A stretch of DNA of 64,000 nt, taken from contig OX393557.1 of NCBI GenBank assembly GCA_947650365.1, positions 29,067,298 through 29,131,297 on the forward strand, written 5' to 3'. Positions 22,966 to 33,558 of this stretch are shown one piece after another; position 1 is the stretch's first letter; each line of letters begins with the position of its first letter. The notes under the pieces are model-generated. The model had not been told where the DNA came from, did no database searches, and was given only the letters and a program-made list of their open reading frames with translations. This DNA comes from Chamaelirium japonicum. Lineage: Eukaryota > Streptophyta > Magnoliopsida > Liliales > Melanthiaceae. Made by a program: the position numbers and the translations under genes.

Positions 22966-25900
22966 TCACTCCGCCGGTATTTGGAGTAACTCCCGAATAC
23001 CTTCACATACCTGAAAATTTTACTATGTTAAATTCTATGGTAAAGTTATGAATGTAAAGTGAGCAAGAGACTTACCAACTTGATTTGGGCTTTAATGCTC
23101 GCAATAAGGTGTGTGTACTCCTCTATTTTCCTGCCAAAATATTTAAAAAAAAAAACAAATTATAAGCTAAAACATAAGGGGAAATATTTCTCAGGGAAAG
23201 CACTATTCAACCAGAAGAAAAAACTTTACTCTTTACAGACCCAATCACAGCCGTTCGTTGCACCCATGCTCGACAGCAGTGATGGGGTTATGTAAAGAGT
23301 CTAAACCTTTTGTCGGGTTGAATAGCATTGCTCTATAACTCAGATAATGGAAAGATCCAGATTCTCCACAAGCTTGCATAAAATCTACACTGATTATTTC
23401 CAGCATATATATTCAGTTAAAATCGCATAGGTTAGTGGTCAGATGAAAGATATTACTGATTCTGTAATGATTTTCATATCCATTGCAACAGACATTTTAC
23501 CCTGAAATAGAAACGTTGATGGGCAGAAGATCACTCGAATGGGTTTGTCCCTACTAAATTATGAGCCATGTTGGATTGGTAAAGGAGCAATTGGTCCATC
23601 GAAAGGTTTGTCCCATTAAATTCAGAAGGTTGGTTTGTCGGATACGCATCACTCACCTTTTTTTATTATGGATGTAGACCTATGCCATTTGTAATACACG
23701 AATAATTATGTCACCAAACGAGAGCATTATTACCAGATATTGGAAATGATCGATTTATTTACTGCTTTATATTTATGATCCGAACACGGTATTAGATTTT
23801 TAAGATCATCGTCTTAAGTATAATACAAGATATACTTTTGTAAAACAATCATTTTTGCAAACTGTATAGATTTTAAGAGTTTTACACCGACTTTTTGTCA
23901 AAAGGCTGAAAATCGTGATTCTGAATTTTGGCCAAATCTAGAAGAAAAAAGATTAAATAAAATTTTTTTATAGATTCAAAATATTTTACATGTCTTTGGG
24001 TTTTAAAATTGATCTTATACTTCTAGATTTTCTAAGATTTTTAATGGTCTAAAATACTTTGAAGTTTTTGTTCTCCTGAACTTTCATTTTTAGCAAAAAT
24101 TATAGTGAATTTGTATTGGAATAGGAAAATTACATTTCCATTCCTTTGAATTTTGATTTTTTTGACATTTTAATTTAAACCAAATAGGGGTATTTGCTTA
24201 TTTACATAAAATAACTTAAAAGTATCATTTACTTAGTTTTTTGTGCAAATATTTTTGTCAAGCTGTCTTACTGAAATACACCTAATATTGAACCCAGTCT
24301 TTTTTTTTCTAAGTGTCGAGTTCTGAAACCCATTTTTATGTTAATATGGTTGTCAAACTGTCTTGCTAAAATACACATTACCCAGTCCTATTTTTTTTAA
24401 GTGCTGAGTTCTGAAACCCAAAACCTGGAGGGTTTCGGGACCAGTTCCGACTGAAAACGACTCGAAACAGCCAAAACGGATCACTTTTGACCGAAACTCA
24501 AAACCTGGTTTAGACTAAGATTCCACAAAAGGTCACTTACAACTAAATACATGTAATATAAAAGAAGAAATATAAATCAATTCCGAAGAAGTAACACATA
24601 TTTTAATTTATGGAACTCCCTACATCCAAAAGTTAGATCAAGTAGCATTTAAAAAAAAGTTTATCCTTCCAAGCATGAAGGAACGCCACCCTAAGTTCCT
24701 GCTGATACCTCTCACATCCATAGATATTAAAGGGATTGAAGAGTATATTATAGAAGTACCTTTCACACTCCCCCCCCCCCCCCCCCCCCTCTCACATTGA
24801 TACACCCCATCACTTCCTCATCTCCTAAGCACAATTGACCCTTCAGGCTTCAGCAACCAACTCCCTCTAAAATTCCACTATCATGTTTGTTGTCTCCAAA
24901 GTCTTTCATAGGCTAAAGACATTTGATTTAAATTTCCTAACCAATAGCTTAATTTTTTTCTTATCCTAAAGAGTACCTCAAGCTCATACTCCCTTATTTT
25001 TCAATCATAGAGGTCTCGTACTCCTAAACATGAACTATTCGATGGGTGATGTACTCCTTCCTTTTCACATGATTCTATATATTGCACTACCTTAAGGAAC
25101 TCATCATTGTCTTAATGTACTTGTTAAGTGACAGTCCATAGATCTTTTTAGAATTTGTCATTTGACTAATCAAAGTAACAATAAATCTGTCTTCCTTATT
25201 GGCCCCAAGGAGGTAAATTCTTCACCTCCCTCCTGGAAAAAGAAACTCAACATACTGGTGTGAACAACAAAAGGCTCGTTGTTTCCAAAATTTCTTACTT
25301 CCTATTTGATTCCTGAACAGAATAAGATCTTTCTCCCCCTTGTTGAGTTATGTTTTTATTGTATGAAATAGAGGTGTCCAACGTGTTGTACAAGTACTGT
25401 ATACGGAACAATTTATGTTAGGATGCCATTTATGAGTATGCATCAACTTACTAACGCTCATTGTGGTTACATATAATACTTTATCAACCACCACGCAAGG
25501 GAAGATAATGATGTATTGGTACATTTTTGTTATTAGCTATAAGGTATGATATGCATAAAAATTAAAAGCACAAGTTATCGTGAGATTTGAGTGTCCTTTG
25601 TACCAAACACTTGACAATAAATATATTTTACTCTATGTCTCCTCGGAGGCAGATTCTACACTCCCCCCCACCCCCCCACAACACTGGGGGAAAAAAAGGA
25701 CTTCCATATACTTGCATGAACTACACATGATAAGTTGTTCATCAAGCAAAATCTTAAACCATGCAATCCACGTAAAGAAGATATCACGCTGCACCATGCA
25801 TACACACAAAAAAAAATGCACATTGTTCCTTATTATTAAGCCAGCTCTATGGTCCCTTTATTAACCACACAATACACCATTATCTTCATGAAACCTGCCA

Positions 25901-25967
25901 ACCCAACAAAGCCTTTCCTGCTCCCTTCTTGCCATGCCCACTTCTGTAACCCCCTCCCCCCCTCCAT

Positions 25968-25999
<32 letters not shown>

Positions 26000-28900
26000 T
26001 CTCACAAGCAATACATGAACTTCCCTTTCTCCCTGAACAAGAAGATGTTTTAAGAAGAAATATAGTAATCGCTTAACCAATTGTGGCGATCCGAGGTTGA
26101 GTACCGCGCAAAGCTTATAAGGCCATCCTCATTTGGTTATCCACTATTTAATGAACTGCTATCAAGGATAATTGATCTGTATTGTAAACCCAGCTATATA
26201 CTTCCATTATTTACCACACAATACACAACTCTCCTCATGAACCCTCCCCACTCAACAAAACCTTCTCCCTACTCCCCATGCCCCCCCCCCCCCCCCCCCC
26301 CCCACATGCACCTCACAAGCAATACGAAATCATAGTCCCATCATGAACTTCCCTTTTGCTTGAGCAAGAAGATGTTTTCAGAAGAAATATAGGAATCACT
26401 TACGCAGTTGTGGCAATCCGAGGTTACATACCATGCAAAGCTTTTCAGGCCATCCTCATTCAGTTTAGCCATTGTCCAAGGAAATATTACCAAGGTTAAA
26501 TGTTCTAAACCTTTGAGATGGTTGTTTCTTTACTTAATAGCTCATCCTTGAGGCACAAATACTGCATGAAGCATATGCTTCTCTTTCAAGTTTCCATTAC
26601 CATTGGAGTGAAAAGATGTCAGCTTCCTCACACCCCCAATAAAGTGCAACTTCTTATTGCTCCAGATATTCCCCTTTTAGAAGCCTATACGATTGAACAA
26701 AAATCCCACTTTCTCACCGTATCTTTTTATCAAACATATTAAAAGTCTTTATGTACAACCAATTGATAACAAAAGGCCATAACATTAATAGTGTTCGAAT
26801 TTCAAATGTTCTTTGCCTCTCCCCCATAAAATGAATCAATAGATGTCATATGATCTTGTACGACATGGCATAAGGCCTCTTTTTCATGACTTAGTACACT
26901 TCAATTTTTATCTAACATTGTATGACTATATTCTTCTTAACTAATGAATGTATGTCCTAACCAAATATAACTCTCTTGTTACAGATAAGAGTGTGAATAA
27001 GTGGAATTTCATTGGAAGGAGCTTTGTGTTGCTCACAATACAAAAGTAACATAAGGAACAGGAGTAAGAGATGGAGATGGAGCACAGTCCACAAAGGATT
27101 CGATGCAATGATTTAGCATTCCATGCGTCTAAGCTACATACACGTCTATAACACAAACCAATAACTCCTCTCTCACAGTTATTTTGTTGTTAGTTGTTCA
27201 CAGTATTCCAATGAATAATCAGCAACGATATGTGAAGAAAAGAACCAGAGCTGGAAAATTGGCATGCAGGTACCTAGCTAACCTCGCTTCCCTCACTGAT
27301 ATGAACTCCATAGCTTCTGACCAAGTAAATTCAACATGAAAGCCCAACCCAATATCTACAAATATGTGACGTGCATCGGGCCTGCAGTAGGGGAAACAAG
27401 AAAATTGATATTAAATGGAAAAGTAGGTAATGAATATCAACGCCGACATATATTGACCCTAATGTCAACCGAAGTAAACAGGATATTATGCAACATTAAC
27501 AAGAATTTGAATACTCCTAAAGAGAGACTAATTGTACTGATGTAAATAGATTGATATAACACTGACAATGCTCTAGTCTTCCTGCCAAATCAAACTGCAT
27601 GAAATAAATAAAATTAAAACTATACAAGTGATAATCCATGTCATTTAAGATTTGGAATTGTACAAAGCTAAAGGGGGCAGGACACATAATGGACAATAAG
27701 TTGCCAAGCAATTAAAGTTATAAAACATTAATTGACAGGAAATATATCTAAACCCGAAGGTTTATGGTTTCCTTTTCTTAAAAATTCTATTATATTAATA
27801 TTAAAAAAGTAAAACCACCAGCTACTTCATGCTGGACCATAGACAAGCCGAATGTCTTCCTTTTCCTTTCCTAGTTTCTTCTTTCTATAGTCAGGGATAT
27901 GATCATCAGTAGAAGACAAACATCAAGACTCGAATTCATTGATCCGAAAAACCGGGCAAACTGTTAGGACAAGCCGATGGATCTAGTTGGGGTCAGTCAT
28001 TTCTCTCTCTCAAGGCTCCAGAAGAGGTGATATGCTGTAAATAAAGAGCCAACAAATGAATGGAAATGCATTTCTGAATCGCTTTTGATTCATACATTCT
28101 TCTAAAAAAGCTGCAACCTTTGATTAGTAGGGAAACTGGTTTTGTCTGAATAGGATAAAGGTCTGTTTAAATGCACTTATTTCTTACATGCTCTTCCTCT
28201 CATCCCGCATTTGAATATTGGTAAATTTAAGTATGGAGTCGTTACATAAACGAGAACTTGAAATTAAAACCAATTGCCTCTTGAGTTCTTTCATGCTCTT
28301 TCAATCAAGCTCAATCGATCAAATTTGAGAAATTCGGTCACTATTTTTATAGGTGAGAACTAGGGGGGGGGGGCAAAGAGAAGCATGTTCGCTATTGAGA
28401 AAGTGATGGATGGGGCAAGGGTTCAACAGCCTAGCCGAGCGTTAGAGAAGCATAACAAAGTGTTTTTATAAGTAGGAGCATCCTTTATGCTGAGCTTTGG
28501 TAGCAAAGCACCAAGATGAAGTGTCAATAGCAAAGTTAACAAGGCAACACGATAGCAAAGCATCGTTCTCATAGCAAGGCTCTTCAAGTTAGCGAAGCAT
28601 TATAGTAGTGTTGAAGCTTATGTCCAATAATGTTGAAGAAAACACACTCTGCATTATCTATAGAAGCAGTCATATGAGTTTTGAACGAATGGGATCCTTG
28701 GTGGGTAGGGCTGCAAAAGAGTCAAATTGAGCTTTGGTGAGCGCGGCTTTGTTAAAACCTTGGTTGTCCAAGCTAGGGTTTGGCTTGATTAGTAATCAAG
28801 CCGAGTCGAGTTATGGTTTGTTTGAGCTTGGCTCGTTTACTAAACATGCCTAAACCCTAGGATTGGTCTTGTCTCATTTAATAATCGAGCAAACTCGAAC

Positions 28901-31900
28901 GAGCTCATAACAAGCCTCTTCATGAACTCTACTAAGTCAAACCTAGGACTCTATATTGGGCTATTCATTCTTTTTTATGAGCATATGAACATGCCTTTTC
29001 ATGGGCTTGCTCACAAACCCTAAACAAGCATGTTCATGAGCCCAACTAAGCCAAGCTTTGGTATATATTTAAGCTTGGCTCGTTTATTAAATGAGCGTAA
29101 ACTCTAGGCTTGGGCTTGGATCAAATAGTAATCGAACAAACTGGTATGAGCCTTTACCGAGCTTTGTTTGGGCTATACACATGAACAACTTGGTTTATTT
29201 GCAGTTCTATTGGTGGATAATAGCTCCATCTATCGATAGAAAGCCCTGTGGAAAAAACCACATTAGGTCTTGAAAGAAATGGGCCAATTATAATTTAAGG
29301 GGTGCATATGCAAGTTTTTTCTTTCAATAGCCTGCCAAATGACTACAGTATCATCGATCTACTCTACCTTAACCTCTAATACCAAAAACTCGGATTTATG
29401 AAATAAGTCACGATTAAAACATGACTTATTCAACAAACATTTGCTACACGCCTCTTTTCATATTTTTTTAAAAAGTCATGATTTTATAAAAAAATCATGA
29501 TTTTCACGTTTAAATCCTGATTTACATTTTTTTAATCCCGATAATTATGTTTTAATCTCGTCATTTACTGCTCTAAAAACATGTTAGAACATCTATATAT
29601 TTATATGTTCTAAAATTCTATCGTTTGTTTCCTGACTCTTTCCCGATCTTTTCGATTTTTTTTCGATTTTTCCGATTTCTCCCCTTGCTGATTTTTTCTC
29701 GACATCCGACTTGGTAACTATGACCTCAACTCACCATTTCGAATCTTCTGCATAAGGTTCTTCAGTACAATCGCCTTCTACCTATACCGCAGTTGAACCA
29801 CCTAAAGGAGAATTTGGTGTCTTCCTTGTCAACAATGAAAGCAATTGTCCCTACCATCGTAAAATAATAGCCCTTCGCTCAGCCTATTCACAATAACTTG
29901 ATTCTATGTCCAAATTTTGGTCTTCTAAATATTTGGTAGTGAGAAAGAGCAGAAGGTTGGAAGGTACAAAATGAAATTGCCAAACAATTAAAGTTACAAA
30001 AGATTAACTGACATGAAATATATCTAAAATCAAAGGGTCTTATACCCTTTTTCCAAATAGTTCTATTATATAATGTTAAACAAAAAAAAAAACACCAACT
30101 ACTTCATGCTAAACCATAGGCAAGCCAAATGTCCTCCATTCCTTCCCTAGTTTCTTCTTATGGAGTCCGTGAAATGGTCATCAATAGAAGAGAGACATCA
30201 AAACTAGGAACTCATTGACACTATAATCCGCATAACCGAACAAATCGTTGGGACACGTCAATGGATATAGTTGGGGTCAACTCCTCTCTCTTTGAGGCTC
30301 CGAAGAGGAGCTGGGATAAGTTGTAAATAAAGAGTCATTAAATGAATAAAAATGCATTTCTAAATCGCTTTTGATACATACATTCTTCTAAAAAAGTGGG
30401 AGGATGCAACTAATCACCAGGAATCCTTCGATGAGTAGGGAATCGGTCTTGTCCGGATAAACTAAAGGCTATTGAAAGGCACTTATTGCTTACGCTTAAG
30501 TGCTACATGCTCTTCCTCTCATCCTACATACGCATACGAATGGAGAATCATAAGAGTATAGCGAACAATCTAAGGTAAACAAGCACTTGAAACTAAGACC
30601 AATCGCCCTCCTGAGATCTTTCATGCTCTTTCAATCGAGGTACATACATGGCACATTGGACATTGGTTTTCTATTTATTGGATATCGGTATCGGCAATGG
30701 ATATTGAGGTACCTATATGCTACATTGGACATTGATCTTTTTTTAGCATAACGGTGATTCAATAAGAGATACAATCGGATTTGTTGATGCTGATTATGCT
30801 GGTGACCTGGATGGGCGGAGGTATATGACAGATTATGTGTTCGTACTAGAAGGAGGTCCGGTGAGTTGGAAAGCCATTTATTCATGCCATGATTGCACCG
30901 ACGACGACAGAGGCAGAGTACATGGCTCCAAGGAGGTGGCCAATGAGGCAATTTGTCTTTGAGGCAACCCAGTGAGGTTTTATATTATGATATATAGTGT
31001 TATCTATTTGGCGAAGGATGATTAGGCTCATCTCACGGATGAATCACAATGATATCATGTATCATTTTGTTTAGAAGAATTATCAAGAACATAGTTGTTT
31101 CTTTGGAGAAGATCCATACAAAAAATAATCCCTCCAAAATGTTGACAAGTTGGTTCAGTGACTAAGTTTAAGCATTGCTTGAACTTGGTCAGGATGCTGT
31201 GAAGAAGCTTACAACATCAAGATGCAAGCACTGTCAGGGTTCTTTGGTGCGTTTCAGGATGCAGTTCGTGTCACTGTCAAGGTGTTGCTGAGCACCATTA
31301 GGGTGCATTGGAGATAACGATCAGATTCATGGAGGAATTTCACTAAGGTGGAAAATTGTTGAGATATGACTAAATTCAAGAATCGAACAAAAGCTATGTA
31401 CGACCGGTCGATGATGAAAACGACCGATAGGTTTTGGTGTTCTAAAAGAAGGATTAACGGAAGACCGATCGAATCTTTGCAGAACGATCAGATGTTTGCT
31501 CGCATAAGCGATTTCAGGTCAAGCCAAACCAACCGATCGTAATTTCTAGCAAACTGATCGGTTTGACTGCTTCAAGATTTTGTTTTCTTTTGGGTTTGGC
31601 TCATAACTTATGTAAATTTTCACCTATATAAATGGTGTTCTGCTAGTTAAAAAAAAGGATTTTGGGAAAGTTTCTTTGAGAGGAAGAGAAACTCTAGGGA
31701 GAATAAGATCTTCTCGTTGTTGGCGAGTAATTGCTTTTATCTTCTTTGGTGCCTTGGATTCTAGTGGATTTGATCATTATCGTCCATGGTTTTCTCCGAT
31801 TTGGGTTTTCCACGTAAATGAATGTCTCGTGCTTGTGGTATGTTTTTTGTCTTCTTTACTTTTTGTTATTCATGAATATGTGATTGTTTTGTGTTTGCAA

Positions 31901-32944
31901 TTCGCCCTATTTGAATTGGTACTCCTATTTTTTGCGGCAGGGGGGGCAATTAATAAAATCTTATAGGCTTTTATAAGAGGAACGAGAAAAGGGATAGATT
32001 CCAAATTAAATCATAGTATAAACTTGAGCAATATCATGCCACTCAGAAATTGGTATAATTTTTTATTATTGCTATAATATTTTGAATCTTTTTTTTTCTC
32101 CACAAAGCCACCCCATCTTTTATTTCCTCTATCAGCCCCGATTGGCATCTTTACAACCTAAGGAAATTTTGACTATTACAGATATGAAACTTTATCCCGT
32201 GGTTTCTCTCACTATCATTACGAAAGAAAATTATGAATTTTGGAATTACATCGATATCCCAGAAAACAAGATATTTCGCACAACATTCCATGGAATATCC
32301 TGTTTTTTTGCGGGGGGCCCATGTAACGATATGAAAAGAACCGTATATTTCGGCAGCCAGATTTCGTTTCAGTTCGGAGAAAAAACATTATATTTCACGG
32401 TTTATCATGAGATTTCATCCCTTGGCTATTATTAACATTATACTTACAATTGAAGCAATGTACTACAATATCACCATCAAGAAAGTTAGGGAGGCATCAT
32501 TAGAGCATCTACAACCTTTACTTAAATTTTTTTCTCAGATCTGAGGAACAATTTGAGTAAAAAGTAAAAACTCAATCTGATACTGAGTACTCCAGTCTTT
32601 GCTCAAATTTAAGTAAAACTCAATCTGATACAATCACTCCAGCCCTTTACTCAGATTGTTTACTCAAATTTGAGTAAAACTCAAAATTGGACGACACGAT
32701 TGTAAATAGGAAGGCCTTGAAAGATGACCGTTAGAATTTGGTATGGGATTTTAGGTTCCCCGATTTGGTGAAAATTTTGAGTAAAACTCAATTTGGTATA
32801 AGTCTGAGTAAAGGGCTGTAGATGTTTTATAGGCGATTTTACTCGGATTCGAAACTGAGTAACGATTTGAGTAAGGGCTGGAGATGCCCTTACTGAGAGT
32901 ATATTTGTTAGCGTGTCACGAATACGGAAACCAGCTGCCTCATA

Positions 32945-33026
<82 letters not shown>

Positions 33027-33476
33027 CATACACTTCCGCTTGCATATATACTTCGGAGCCGAGATTGGCCATCGTGCGAAGGCAAGTCACCCCATTCTTC
33101 TCTAAGTTCTCGATATTTCTCTTGAGATCTGAGCTATACCAGCATTGTTAAGGTTGGAGGTCAAGCAAATCAGCAAACATCAAGCACTCGACATCCATAA
33201 GCCGCACCAGAGATATAAATTTATTTATTTACTTTCAATCTATTCATTCTATGGAAAGGATACAAAACCTTCTGCTGCTGAAAGACCTTGTCTCTGCGAC
33301 GAGGAAAGGATTGAAGAAAAAAAGAATCAACGGAAGCAACCGGAAAGAAAGGGAGGAGGGGCGAGAGGAGGTTACCGCTGAGCGATGGCGTTGACGAGGT
33401 CAGGCTTCAGCCGGCGGTCGACGAAGTTCTCGAACTTTCGGACCTTCTCCTGACGTAGATCGCTGCCGTCATCCAT
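22966..33476 (-). CDS. UXT: UXT homolog, prefoldin-alpha-like chaperone subunit
   Basis: Six exons on the minus strand: 33376-33476, 33264-33293 (30-base micro-exon), 33032-33133, 27274-27381, 23076-23130 and 22966-23010. They total 441 bases, giving 146 aa, a normal length for plant UXT homologs. All junctions fit GT-AG and keep frame. Key blocks: LRQEKVRKFENFVDRRLKPD (N-terminal helix), KVFQQQKVFSDLKRNIENLE, NLGSEVYMQAEVPDARHIFV (beta-hairpin core), GLGFHVEFTWSEAMEFI and the C-terminal helix ending GIRELLQIPAE. UXT is a prefoldin-alpha-family subunit of the URI/prefoldin-like complex, assisting assembly of RNA polymerases and other complexes in nucleus and cytoplasm. The start is the only upstream Met in frame with the conserved LRQEKV. 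Introns 3 (5.65 kb) and 4 (4.1 kb) are swollen by insertions; intron 3 begins with a (CT)n(AC)n microsatellite. Confidence 0.93.
23131..27273. other. UXT intron 4
   Basis: Mostly AT-rich. It has C-tracts at 24771-24789 and 26281-26303, a (CA)n at 25971-25997, and an imperfect tandem duplication of about 300 bases (25850-26150 and 26205-26490, sharing accacacaatacac, aagaagatgtttt and ggccatcctcatt). No coding family is recognised. Confidence 0.5.
25850..26490. repeat. Imperfect tandem duplication in UXT intron 4
   Basis: Two units of about 300 bases in the same order: accacacaatacac, cttcatgaaaccc-like, a C-rich or CA tract, ctcacaagcaatac, gaacttccctttt, aagaagatgtttt, gcgatccgaggtt and aaggccatcctcat. 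The centre of each differs: (CA)n in unit 1, (C)n in unit 2. Confidence 0.65.
27690..28325. repeat. Segmental duplicate copy 1 in UXT intron 3
   Basis: Same order and orientation as 29970-30640. Shared landmarks are gccaagcaattaaagtta, ctacttcatgct, agttggggtca, gtaaataaagag, atgcatttctgaatcgcttt, catgctcttcctctcat and ttcatgctctttcaatc. Content unknown, no coding motif. Confidence 0.75.
28706..29209. mobile_element. Non-autonomous hAT element with 8-bp target duplication
   Basis: Starts tagggctgcaaa and ends tttgcagttcta (inverted, two mismatches). It is flanked by ttggtggg (28698-28705) and ttggtgga (29210-29217), an 8-base duplication with one mismatch, which is the hAT hallmark. The interior is rich in gagcttggctcg / caagcc motifs. 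It lies in UXT intron 3. A related block without a clear right end is at 61436-62190. Confidence 0.8.
29718..29930 (+). pseudogene. nad7: Mitochondrial nad7 3'-end fragment in nuclear intron
   Basis: Translation of one frame gives STHHFESSA, then SSVQSPSTYTAVEPPKGEFG and VFLVNNESNCPYHRKI, then LDSMSK. Plant mitochondrial NADH dehydrogenase subunit 7 reads IHHFELYTEGFSVP...STYTAVEAPKGEFGVFLVSNGSN.PYR.KI...GLDSMSK near its C-terminus. The match is long and in order, with stops at the E of FELYTEG and before LDSMSK, so it is dead. It is a nuclear copy of mitochondrial DNA or transcript inside UXT intron 3, opposite in direction to UXT. Confidence 0.85.
29970..30640. repeat. Segmental duplicate copy 2 in UXT intron 3
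   Basis: Second copy of the block at 27690-28325, about 2.3 kb away in the same orientation, with visible drift (ctacttcatgcta, agttggggtcaac, atgcatttctaaatcgcttt, catgctcttcctctcat). The hAT element and nad7 fragment lie between the copies. Confidence 0.75.
30690..31359 (+). mobile_element. Broken Ty1/Copia remnant, RNase H end
   Basis: Translations resemble the Copia RNase H region (GFVDADYAGDLDGRR, then SWKAI) and the terminal LEKIHTKNNPSKMLT motif. A purine-rich tract then leads to a TGTTGAG LTR-like start near 31359. Family: Ty1/Copia, Tnt1-like. It is old and broken; only the 3' part is present. It lies in UXT intron 3. Confidence 0.75.
31359..31970 (+). repeat. Probable Copia LTR, right end unresolved
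   Basis: The sequence starts TGTTGAGATATG directly after a polypurine tract and contains a TATA-like tataaatgg (31625) with a pyrimidine/purine-rich leader after it, as in an LTR promoter. The right boundary could not be fixed from one copy. Confidence 0.4.
31971..32502. other. UXT intron 3, no feature recognised
   Basis: AT-rich intronic sequence. An ORF of 117 codons on the plus strand (32082-32435) has no motif I can match. Confidence 0.4.
32503..32889. mobile_element. Tourist/Harbinger-type MITE with TTA target duplication
   Basis: The left end gagcatctacaacc and the right end read inverted (gggcatctccagcc) are flanked by TTA on both sides (32500-32502, 32890-32892). The interior has repeated actcaaatttgagtaaa motifs. 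TTA duplication with GAGCATCTCCA-like ends suggests PIF/Harbinger MITEs. A second member is at 54231-54832. Confidence 0.7.
32947..33023. repeat. Compound (GT)n(GA)n microsatellite at UXT intron 3 donor
   Basis: About 14 GT units run into about 24 GA units. On the UXT strand this reads (CT)n(CA)n starting 8 bases after the intron 3 splice donor (gtatga at 33031). Confidence 0.95.
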
Positions 33477-33558
33477 GTTCTTCTCGTTCCCCGGCGGCCG
33501 AAGGTGGTCGTCTTGTCTCCCTCCGGCGGCGACGCTGTATTTGTAGGGTTTAGAACTT

